Source: Apostichopus californicus (lineage: Eukaryota > Echinodermata > Holothuroidea > Aspidochirotida > Stichopodidae). From it: a DNA stretch of 28,658 bases. A program made the translations under genes and the position numbers. Below, piece after piece: positions 19,643 to 28,039 of this stretch. The first letter of the stretch is position 1. Each line of letters starts with the position of its first letter. The notes below the pieces were generated by a model. That model did no database searches, was not told where the DNA came from, and was given only the letters and a program-made list of their open reading frames with translations. The stretch lies in assembly GCA_020650975.1 (NCBI GenBank), contig JAIPMN010044428.1, forward strand, positions 1-28,658, read 5' to 3'.

Positions 19643-22600
19643 CTGAAATATAAAACGAGACATGAAAGAAATAACCTTGTCCCTAATCATCTTAGAAAAG
19701 TGTTTCTTGACCTCTTCTATTACTCACACCCCTGAACATATTAAAATACATTTGTGCCCTCTTTTTCAACTGTGGATGAACTCCTTCTTGCAGGAAAGTT
19801 GCTGTTCATCCCTACAATTTCTCAACCCCATAGAGTCCTACCTCGCACCCCCAGGGAGTGTGTGCGCACCCCATGTTAAGAAACACCGGCTTAGGGGGAA
19901 AAGATCATTTCTGCAACAGAATAATATGTTACAAAACGATTTTTTTTTAAATTTCCCCAGATACTAACAAATTCAATTCCACACTTGGTAAGAATGAAAC
20001 TGGAGTAAGAGTAATGAAACTAACTTGTACAGACTTATGTTTGTCATGGGTCAAAAATGTTCACCTACATGCAGGTAGAGTGAAAGCTAAAAATTAAACC
20101 TATTACTTTCAGCAACTTTATCAATTCAATATCGGTTGTTAGTGTATGCAATTGTAGTTAGAAGGAAACTTGAGTAAATGACTAAGGTATTAAGATCTTA
20201 CTTGTACAGTCTTAACTTCAAAAGAGAATGCAAGTGTAGTTAAAGTGATAGTTGTGACTGAGCTTTAACCTAAACTGCAAGTGTAGTTAAAGTGACAGTG
20301 GAATATCATTAAAAGGACAGAGTTCAAATCTAAATGTTAAAGGATTAACTTCAAAAGAGAAAGCAAGTATAGTTAGATTGGAAATCTAGTACGTAACGGA
20401 AGTGCAAGCAGTACAGGACTAACTTCAAGTGTAATTGAATGAAGAAAAACTCTTAGGTTTCTTCAAATTTTGGTGACTGTGAATGTAGACTGATTATTAA
20501 GACTGAAATGACACACAGGGTCACAGGCGAGAAATCACATACGGTACAGTGATAGTGAAACTTAAGTAAGTGACTTGAGTAAAGAACATCTACAGATTTG
20601 TTTTAAATACTGCGGATAACAAAATGTTAACCAAGTGTGATTTTAAGCGAGAAAAGGTCAGCGTTTCTTAATATTCATGTGCATAGAAAGTAATCCCTAC
20701 ATGTCTTTACCCATGTGTCACAAGTGTTGCCCAAAACGCAATTTGAGTGAACTTTAAGTAAGCGACGAGTGTGAAAGTTTGTTAGATTTGAAGTCACGTT
20801 GTTCACTCAAGTGCAACAGAGTGAGAAGTGAAGAAAACCTCAGTTTTTCTAAAACACAAGGATACCGTATATGAGTAAAATTAAGTTCAAATGTAGATCA
20901 GAAAGAACTGCAAAATAAAATTACAGAGTATAAAATTGAGTGACTTAAGTTGACCTGAGTGAGTGACTTGAGTGCATGACTTAAAGTGACTTAAGTATTT
21001 TCCTTACTTGCTCTTCCAGCAGATTTTTTAGCCTGCTGGGATACCGAAATGAGATTTTCGTCATCGTCATCACCGGGGCTTATTTTGCTTCGATCACCTT
21101 TAATGTAAAAATTGCTCAAAAACGTCAGCTATGAAACTTTTGAAATTTCTGACGATCTACTTTGATATTGTTAACATTAATGGTTAGATCGGTACGCCTG
21201 GCACAAACAGACTCATCCATGTTGTTTTTGATGCCTATGAGTTGGCAGCAATATATATTGAACTAATTACTCTATAAAGCATATATTTATGTTTATGTTT
21301 TATGTTTATACTACACTGATATTCTACCCGATATATCTACACTGAATTTCTACTTATTTTACAAAATTATTTCAACTTAAATTACAATATTTGAAAAAAC
21401 AGAAAATATGATACACTTTAGTGATTAATTTTGAAGTCAACATGTTGACTAACGAATTTTTAAATTCTGCTGAATGATTGCTGAAAGCCAGACATATTTT
21501 TTGTTTGTACTGTAAGATACACATGACAAGCCGAGCAGACTACTACTGAATACTACTGTACTGTAACCATGGAAATACAGTCATGCTATATCACAGCAGG
21601 GTACCAACACAAAGACAAACAGGCAACCGAAAACAAACTAAAAAGTATTCATATATAAAGGTCAAAAGGCCTGATGTTTCGATCCTAGCAGCATCTTCTT
21701 CTGGAGGCTAACTAAAACTATTAATGACATTAGAAACACACTGCGAAAAGTTGACAAAAGAAATCGTTACTTTGAACTGAATTAAGTCTGCTGCCACCTC
21801 TTGATGTAGGTCCACCTGTATCGTTGGTCATCTTAAGAGAGACGGAACTCAAACTGGATAAAATGCCTTCAAACGGGGGAAACAAATAACACCGATGAAT
21901 CTCTAAGTTACGTACCAATGAAAGGGAATGTCTAAGAAAAATGTTCACCAACTGAATCTTAAAGTACCTCTCTCACTTAATTAACATCCTCAACTACTCT
22001 CCTAGACTCCTTCCCCTGTCCTATCCCGTGCCCCCCCTCCCCCCGCCACCTGACTCTTTGCAATCCCCATTAAATGCAAGAAGAAAGAGTCCATAAGTAC
22101 TGTCCTTCTAAACAGTTTCTGAGGCTTACAAGCTGCAAGAATGTGTGATGATGGTGGTGGTTGGGATGAAGATAATATCAAATAGAGAGAGTTTTGCAAA
22201 CTTTATAGTCTTCTTTTATAGCTGTATCACCTCGCTACCTTTTGATCATGAAGAGACATGCTTTTCAAATGGTACATAGACCTCTTTTCTTTTGATTGTG
22301 AAAAGTCACAGAAAGAAAAATGTGAAAATTGCAGGCCCTGCCTCTCCTCAACACCCTCTATCATGCCTCACCCACTCCCCTGATCCTGCCACGACCCCAC
22401 CTTCCAATCTCCTCTAGAATTTAAAAAAAAAAAAAAAACACTCCAAAGAAAAGAAAGATGAAGAAGGAAGGTAACATGCTGAAACATGTTAACATGGTGA
22501 AATACAAATGTTTGCAAAAGTCCAAAACAAAAGCCAAACATTTAAATTTAATAACAATCTAAACAAATCTTCCAAAATTCCCAAAAATCCCATACTTTTA

Positions 22601-25600
22601 AATAAACAATATAAAAGCAGCCTTCTGCCACCGCTAACAAGTTTACAAAACCCATCAAGTATTTAAGTATAAGAATGTGAGTGATTTTCTTAAGCAGCAA
22701 ACAAATAATGACTTTCATTGAAAGCCAATTTTCACCAGACTACCTTTTGCCCATTAGAATGAAATAGCTCAGTGGTGAAATGGAGCTTAAGGTAAATAAA
22801 TTTGCTATCTAAGGATTGCAGGTTTGAATCCTGGCCTGATTATCACAAAGTTCCCATGTGCAAGACGCTAAATCTACATCGGCACTCTATTCACTCAGGT
22901 GTAAAAATGAGGAGTTGCGAGGTAAACTTGTAATGTAGTTGCACCTCATGGGGAATCCCGGAGGGACACTAAGATGTGACGCACTTTAGTGTCCCAGAAT
23001 AGGTTTATGGGTTGTGCACACTAGGTCTACTGTAGTGACAAGTCACCAATGACCAGGGGATTAACTGTTGTAGAGTCCTGTGAGAATGCCTAGCCTTGAT
23101 GCAAGACTGTAGACCTTCAACGTTAGACTTTTCTTCACTATCTCAAGTGAGAGTGAAGTGTATAAGACTTTATTTATTACCTAAACAGAATTGTCACTTG
23201 AGCAAAAATCAATTGCAAACCATACCCGCTTTAAGAATGAGATAGCAATAGGGTACACAGACAGGACAGGAAGGGTAAAGGGAGGGACAAGAAGGTGATT
23301 GACATTCTTGATAAAATCTAGAACAACCACAAGTGCGGTCTTGTAAGAAGTGACGCTTATAGCAGTGCAAGTGGAAAACAAGTGTGCTTTCAATAATTCA
23401 AGTACTATGTTTGGAGGCCGGGCGATTGGAATTTATCTCTTCCACTTCGACACTCTCCACTGGGGGGAGAGGTTGGGACTTCTTAGCTGAATGCAATCCT
23501 GATCAAAAAGAGAAAATTGTTACGAGCAATAGGCTAACTTTTGACAAACATTAACATCGCTTTATCTGTCTTGTACTGCGCTTGCTGACATGAGAACTTC
23601 ACACCATCTCATGAGGCAAATCTTACCGATGCCCAATCTTCTTGTTCTGTTACCAGAATACTTGCCTCTTTGTCATATACCTTCCAAAATTTTCTTACAA
23701 ATTATTTAAAATTTGCTTTCAATTCACGAATATAATTCAAAGTTTATATCTGTGCTGCGTAATAACTATTAACCTCGTCACTGTGCTTGTTCTGCATATT
23801 TCATCCAAAATACAATTACTTGACATTTCACCCAAAATAAAAACAAGTTTACAATTAAATTTGTAACTGTGCAACAGGCTGATTGGTTTCATCATGTGTT
23901 TGGTATAGTGAAATCACTATATCAGCAGTTCACAATTATCCTTTAATACAAAATTGCTGTCTTTCATAACTCTCTTTCTTTGTAGTCATAAAGGAAATTA
24001 TTTTGATTTTTTTGTGGGGGGGGGAGGGGGGGCAGCAATGCCTCCATTTTTTTCTCTTTCTTTCATTCTTTTTCCTCTGAATAAAATTCTCATTTGATAT
24101 TTGGACAGACAGGTGAATACAAATTGTATCATACAACTGATTTAGGATGAACACAGTGACCCAAGCATCCACCCTCATATGAGGACAAAGGTCAACTGGA
24201 AATATCGACAAGCACTGAAACATATTCGCAAGTTTCAACTCTCAAAGCTTTGATAATATCTCAGAACACAAATGTTCAAACTTCTTCGATATCAGAACAT
24301 GAAATAGTGACTTTCTTCCCAAACTTACTCTCGCTGTTTCCCGTCCTGCCTCTCGACGGAGAAGCCGATCTCGGAGGAGGCCCTGGAGATGTGATGCTAC
24401 GAGAGGCAGCTCTACTCTCTCCGTCGGGCGTACGGGGTATCTTAGGTCTGCTTCCGAAGGCATTCGTTCGTTCATTGCTGTCAATAGAAGAGAACAAAAT
24501 TGTGAGTTGATAGAAAATGGTACAAGATGTTGAGAAAAAAATAAAATAAACATATCTGCAAGATATTTTGACAGATCCAAATACTACAAGATCTGATATA
24601 GTTCTTCTTCCTTCTGCTTTACCTGGGGCCCTGAATAAGTTACAAAATTAAAATGCCATTAATATAGGGGTTGTTCAGCATACCCCTTAGGGGGAAAAAA
24701 GAACAATTCCAGGAATGAGAAAAGGTAAGAAAAAGTGGGACAAAACTGGGGAATAGCAAGAAAGCAGGAAGAAGTATGACAACATTAGAAGTGAAAGAGA
24801 CAAGCAGTACAGTTATTCATACTCATACTGGATATATGAATGATTGAAAGACAAAAAAAAAAAATGCATCACTTTTGAGACTTTCTAAATCACTCAGATG
24901 ATATGTACAATTTGACAAAAATTGGTTGCATTTTGAAATCTTGAATTTTGAAATTGTGAAATTTGAAATTTTGAATTGAATTTTGAAATGTGACAAAGAA
25001 GATCCAAAAAAGTAGGAAAACATTAAATATAGGGCACATAGAATGGAGACCAAGAAATGGTAGGAAATAGAAGGAAGGAGAAGGATCTCAGGACATCCCA
25101 AATATCTTATTTATTATACAAGCAAACTCCAGATATCTTATTTATCATTCAAGCAATATCATATTCATAATACAAGCAAACTCCAAATATCTTATTTATC
25201 ATACAAGCAAACTCCAAATATCTTATTAATCATACAAGCAAACTTGATCTGCCTGTGGGGCAGGTGAAGAGAGATATAAGAGGCAATACAGCAGCTGACA
25301 CAATTTCTAAATCTCCTTTCTCTTTGCTCTGTTTATTCACTCACTACACTATGATGTGTGCAATGTTAATAACCTACGGAGGTTTAGGTCTTCCTTCAGC
25401 TGATCTAGCTGTTTTATCACTTCTTTGGGGTTGTGGTTGTGAATCCTGATCTGTCAAAGACTGGGTAACCTGTGAGATGAAAAAGCAAAAAAAAGCAAAA
25501 AAATTATAACTCACAGGGACCAAAGAGTATCACATCCAATAGAAAGGGCTAACTGCTCTCCCGTCCAGCTGATTTTGTCGTAACAGAAAAACAGAAGTAA

Positions 25601-28039
25601 ACAGATACATTTTAGAAACTGTATACTTGCCAGATTTCTATGACAATTTGGTTTAACATTAAAAATCGGGGAGTGGTGATCGCTCCCAGTAAATATCAAA
25701 GGAATTACAGGAAATATTAAAGGAATTACAGGAAATGTCAAAGGAATTACAGGAAATATAACAGAAGTTATCATTATTATTGTATGCAGTAAAATATTAC
25801 AAGAATAACAAGTAAAGCTGCAGCAGCTGCAAAATCTCCTGCAGCAAGGCTGCATTAATATCAAACAATAGAGATTATCATGGCAGATCAGCAGTGCTCT
25901 TTTGTGTGAAACTGCACAGCACAACAGATTATGCCTTACTCAGGCTAGCTGCTGTGATGCTGCAGCCCCCTCAACATTTGGCATTCCAAACAATTTGCTT
26001 TACGAAACTCTCACAGTTATGACAATTTTCAGAAATATTTTCAGAGACATTTTTCATTTCAAACTATTCAGAACAGTGTGTTATCATCTTTACTTGGTAA
26101 CAGGTGTGCTTGAATAGTTATCCAAAATCCAGTCTCTAAACATCTATCATTAAAGCAAAACTGAAAGGAAAAGAAAACTTACCCCTATATGATCAATTTT
26201 CATCACATCTGGGTCATTTCCTAGAAAATAAGAACGAGGGGAAAAAAGTCAAAAGATGAGAGGTGAGACATTTTAAAAGGGTTGGAGCTAAGCAAGCAAA
26301 CAGGAAATTGTATTAGTCTTCAAAAGTACAATCAATATTCTTACAAACTACTCAAGGTAACTTTTCATTATACTTCTTGAATCCAATTCATTGTCAGTCT
26401 TGAACATTTGAAATCTTAAAAATTCTGTTGGAATTTCAATCTCAAAACATTCATTAGAATAGCTTTGGGAAACCATGGTAGCAGGAAATATATTCTTACT
26501 TTAAGAGAAGTCATGATCCCCAAGGTCAGATTAATGAGCAAATAGGGTAAAGGGGGGAGGGGAGGGATATTTCTCAAATACCTTGATATAACAAATAAAA
26601 TAATGTAAACTGGCTTTTACTTCTGTTGCAATAATCACTGGTGACTCAACCCGGTTGTCTTCCACTGGGTTGTTACACCTTAACCCAAATCCAGTTGAGA
26701 AACAGGAAGTTAACCTCCTCTTGCCCACCACCCCTCCCCTACTCTACCCCTTACCCCTCCTCTACTCTACCCCTTTCCCCACCCTCCTCCTTTCCCCTCC
26801 CCTTCTCCTATAATTGCCACATTGATTGAGAACATTCCTTACTTGCACTGCCCAAGCGGCTATGTCCATCCCCTCTGTTGGATCCCCTACTACCGCTACG
26901 AGTGGAAGGCCGTTGAAGAACCTGCTGCCAAGAGAAGAAAATAACCAAACAAAATGCTGTTCAAAACATGTCCGGCAGGGATGATATAAATTGGAATTTC
27001 TTGAGCCAATAATAACAAGACTGACAAGTTTCCAAGTTACTTTGTTATATCTCTAGAAAAATGCACACTCTCGTTTATGAAACGGTGGATTCAAGCAATG
27101 GCTAATAAATTTAGGACACAATTTCTTTTAGCATATTTTGGTTTTTTTTTCAAGAGTAGTTCAGGTTGTATACACTTATGGATATATAGATCTTGAATGA
27201 AAAAGCCTGATAATCTTAGTATACTTTGGCAAAGAAAACTTCAAATATATAATCTTCCCAGATGCTTCAATAACTACATTAATTCACATAATCCAGTTAA
27301 AACCAGATATGGTATCGAGTACTTCATGTTATGTACCTCATGTGGAGTGGCGACCTTGGATTCTCTGTTCACAGCAGTTCTGAAAAATAAAATAAAACAG
27401 AACACAAAACAACCAATCAGGTTTTAAAATCTAAATATCAGTGAATCGATGAATATTCATCATCTGCGGCATTTTATCCGACACAAACACAGAAGATTGT
27501 GCAGGAAATGTTACTACTGATGATACAGAAAAGAAAAACCAAAATGATTGTAAATCAAATATGTTGACAAACATTTTGATATTTCTGCACAATAAAATAA
27601 AGTTATCTGAATATGAAACAGGAAATGGTAAGAGGATCCAGTGACTGGATACACACCATCTTGTAAAATACTGTACATAAGGAATACATCACACTCAGTA
27701 CAAAGAGCATGGAGTGGGTGGGAGATGGGGAGAGGTTAAGGGGTGCTTTTTGGGGGTTATGTTAAGGGGTGAGGGCACTTACCCTTGTCTAGAAGATGGT
27801 TCTTGACCCCTTTGAGATCTAGCTGATGTTACAATCTGTAGATGGAGATAAAAGAAGTTTTAAATTTTGTTCTTATTTCTTCACCTATTTTCCAGCCTCT
27901 CTGACCAGACTTTGTTATAATAGAAGCATTCCTAGATAACCATTCCTGTTGTTCATGAAGTATCAAACTGAGGTATGCAAATGAGGTATCCTCTTGAGGT
28001 AAGCCACTCAATTAAATATTACCTTCTGGTCAGAGATAT
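19500..28039 (-). CDS. Unrecognised minus-strand gene, 3' part: chained small exons of a basic, disordered protein
   Basis: Exons in transcription order: 28039-28023 (doubtful), 27835-27783, 27379-27337, 26924-26843, 26220-26183, 25469-25378, 24477-24329, 23498-23406, 21815-21771, 21097-21008, 19642-19500. All acceptors are AG; donors are mostly GTAAGT-type, and every junction keeps one open frame to the stop TGA at 19500-19502. The chained product, about 300 residues, is rich in Ser, Arg, Pro, Gln and Lys and lacks hydrophobic stretches: TSARSQRGQEPSSRQG, RPSTRSGSRGSNRGDG, SRPKIPRTPDGE, SPGPPPRSASPSRGR, an acidic SPGDDDDENLI and a final PVKSILHLP. This composition is typical of cytoskeletal or centrosomal linker and tail regions, but I do not recognise the family and give no function. 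The 5' part lies beyond the right edge. The exon chain is better supported than any function. Confidence 0.65.
19696..19889. mobile_element. Short hAT-like MITE or remnant in the last intron
   Basis: Terminal inverted repeats GTGTTTCTTGAC (19700-19711) and GTTAAGAAACAC (19875-19886) match at 11 of 12 positions. CTTAG stands outside both ends (19691-19695 and 19890-19894), a possible remnant of a target duplication. Inside the right end, on the minus strand, GGGGTGCG occurs twice (second copy ending GTGCGAGG), a sequence style found inside many hAT-derived elements. There is no transposase frame. Confidence 0.5.
20161..20998 (+). promoter_or_regulatory. Dense cluster of AAGTG/ACTTAAGT-type motifs
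   Basis: The stretch holds many variants of CAAGTG, TTAAAGTG, ACTTGAGT and ACTTAAGT, e.g. GCAAGTGTAGTTAAAGTGA twice near 20230-20255 and 20277-20296, and a run of GTGACTTRAGT units at 20938-20996. It resembles a decayed tandem repeat. The motif also fits the NK2-type homeodomain core (TNAAGTG), so a regulatory reading is possible but only inferred. Confidence 0.4.
21008..21097 (-). CDS. Unknown minus gene: 90-base phase-1 exon with acidic run
   Basis: Acceptor TTACATTAAAG|GTGATC, donor AGAGCAA|GTAAGG. It encodes DRSKISPGDDDDENLISVSQ then QAKKSAGRA. Both ends are phase 1, so it can be skipped without changing frame. The combination of clean donor, open frame and biased composition supports coding. 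Confidence 0.65.
21771..21815 (-). CDS. Unknown minus gene: 45-base phase-1 cassette exon
   Basis: Acceptor AACGATACAG|GTGGAC, donor TTCAAA|GTAACG. It encodes GPTSRGGSRLNSVQ between split codons. The donor is weaker than its neighbours', but the residue composition matches the flanking exons and both phases are 1. Confidence 0.5.
22425..22439 (+). repeat. Poly-A tract
   Basis: An uninterrupted run of about 15 A between two AT-rich stretches in an intron of the minus-strand gene. Confidence 0.8.
22762..23112 (+). mobile_element. tRNA-derived SINE
   Basis: An RNA polymerase III promoter is visible: A box TAGCTCAGTGG (22765-22775) and B box GGTTTGAATCC (22821-22831), at near-tRNA spacing. A body follows containing GTGCAAGACGCTAAATC and CACTCAGGTGTAAAAATG, a sequence type shared by tRNA-derived SINEs of several marine invertebrates, as far as I recall. 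The tRNA-like head lacks a convincing cloverleaf, so it is not an active tRNA gene. The 3' border is approximate. It lies in an intron of the minus-strand gene, in opposite orientation. Confidence 0.7.
22963..22995. repeat. Inverted repeat inside the SINE body
   Basis: GGGACACTAA (22963-22972) pairs perfectly with TTAGTGTCCC (22986-22995) across 13 bases, and would form a stem in the SINE RNA. Confidence 0.85.
23398..23498 (-). CDS. Unknown minus gene: exon with alternative ends (93-base cassette or terminal exon)
   Basis: Acceptor CTCTTTTTGATCAG|GATTGC with a strong pyrimidine tract. The frame reads LHSAKKSQPLPPVESVEVEE, then INSNRPASKHST and TGA at 23398-23400. An internal donor CATA|GTACTT would end the exon at 23406, phase 1, joining in frame to the 21815 or 21097 exon (the Ser codon is AGT either way). 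The donor is weak, so read-through to the TGA would give a short isoform. It could be used in both ways. Confidence 0.65.
24016..24032 (+). repeat. Poly-G tract
   Basis: Nine G, one A, then seven G, inside an intron of the minus-strand gene; it reads as poly-C in that gene's RNA. Confidence 0.85.
24329..24477 (-). CDS. Unknown minus gene: 149-base Ser/Pro/Arg-rich exon
   Basis: Acceptor CTTCTATTGACAG|CAATGA, donor GCGAGA|GTAAGT. In the frame set by the upstream exon it reads NERTNAFGSRPKIPRTPDGE, then SRAASRSITSPGPPPRSASP and SRGRTGNSE. It is noticeably richer in GC and CpG than its surroundings. The two other frames are also open here (one on each strand), which is why the phase chain, not frame length, decides. 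Confidence 0.7.
24890..24990 (+). repeat. Degenerate TTTGAAAT-type simple repeat
   Basis: Repeated variants of ATTTTGAAAT/ATTTGAAATT in an intron; no coding potential. Confidence 0.7.
25096..25246 (+). repeat. Tandem repeat of a ~37-base unit, about four copies
   Basis: The unit contains CAAATATCTTATTTATCAT then ACAAGCAAACTC. Copies differ by a few substitutions, and one is partly rearranged. It lies about 130 bases downstream (in the gene's sense) of the 25378 donor. Confidence 0.85.
25378..25469 (-). CDS. Unknown minus gene: 92-base Gln/Lys/Arg-rich exon
   Basis: Acceptor CATCTCACAG|GTTACC, donor CCTCC|GTAGGT. It encodes VTQSLTDQDSQPQPQ then RSDKTARSAEGRPKP, ending phase 2 so that the next exon's C completes a Pro codon. 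Confidence 0.7.
25691..25753 (+). repeat. Three tandem copies of a 21-base unit
   Basis: The unit is AAATATCAAAGGAATTACAGG with single-base variants. Because the period is divisible by three, the minus strand shows a repeated heptapeptide (FPVIPLI) in an open frame, but that frame lies in an intron. Confidence 0.95.
26183..26220 (-). CDS. Unknown minus gene: 38-base exon
   Basis: Acceptor TATTTTCTAG|GAAATG, donor ATAGGG|GTAAGT. With the A from the previous exon it reads RNDPDVMKIDHIG. It is the only exon of the gene with a mainly non-basic, order-prone sequence, so it may be a short binding motif. Confidence 0.65.
26715..26810 (+). repeat. C/T-rich low-complexity tract
   Basis: Repeats of CCCCTCCTCTACTCTACCCC type. 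On the minus strand (the gene's sense) it is an A/G-rich tract just downstream of the donor at 26842. Confidence 0.8.
26843..26924 (-). CDS. Unknown minus gene: 82-base Arg/Gly/Ser-rich exon with tandem acceptor
   Basis: Acceptor CTCTTGGCAG|CAGGTT, donor GTGCAA|GTAAGG. It encodes QVLQRPSTRSGSRGSNRGDG then HSRLGSA. The acceptor is a CAGCAG tandem, so the leading Gln may be included or omitted. Confidence 0.72.
27337..27379 (-). CDS. Unknown minus gene: 43-base exon
   Basis: Acceptor TTTTATTTTCAG|AACTGC, donor CATGAG|GTACAT. Its first A completes Gly with the previous exon; it then reads TAVNRESKVATPHE, phase 0. Confidence 0.65.
27783..27835 (-). CDS. Unknown minus gene: 53-base exon
   Basis: Acceptor CCATCTACAG|ATTGTA, donor CAAGG|GTAAGT. 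It encodes IVTSARSQRGQEPSSRQ and ends with GG, phase 2, matching the next exon's A. Confidence 0.68.
28023..28039 (-). CDS. Possible 17-base micro-exon of the unknown minus gene
   Basis: Acceptor TTTCTGGTTCAG|ATATCT, donor CCAGAAG|GTAATA. It reads ISDQK in the phase required by the next exon. The frame stays open for some distance upstream, so the real exon may be longer with another acceptor. The donor looks usable; the 5' limit is uncertain. Confidence 0.35.

Noticed and set aside
22002-22199. Minus-strand frame after the acceptor-like CACATTCTTGCAG
   Set aside because: It starts with a compatible phase but has no good donor, and its composition differs from the gene's other exons; it ends in a G/C-rich low-complexity tract.
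23614-23680. Minus-strand segment ending at a good donor (CATCG|GTAAGA), with an open frame ...EASILVTEQEDWAS
   Set aside because: The acceptors available lack pyrimidine tracts, and inclusion would put the next exon (23498) out of its main frame. It could be an alternative exon but I cannot support it.
24250-24510. Plus-strand frame (86 codons) across the minus-strand 149-base exon
   Set aside because: It has no splice or start context on this strand. The minus strand has consistent acceptor, donor and phase.
25511-25924. 137-codon minus-strand open frame containing a heptapeptide repeat
   Set aside because: It lies between two phase-compatible exons of the minus-strand gene, and the repeat is explained by a 21-base DNA tandem repeat.
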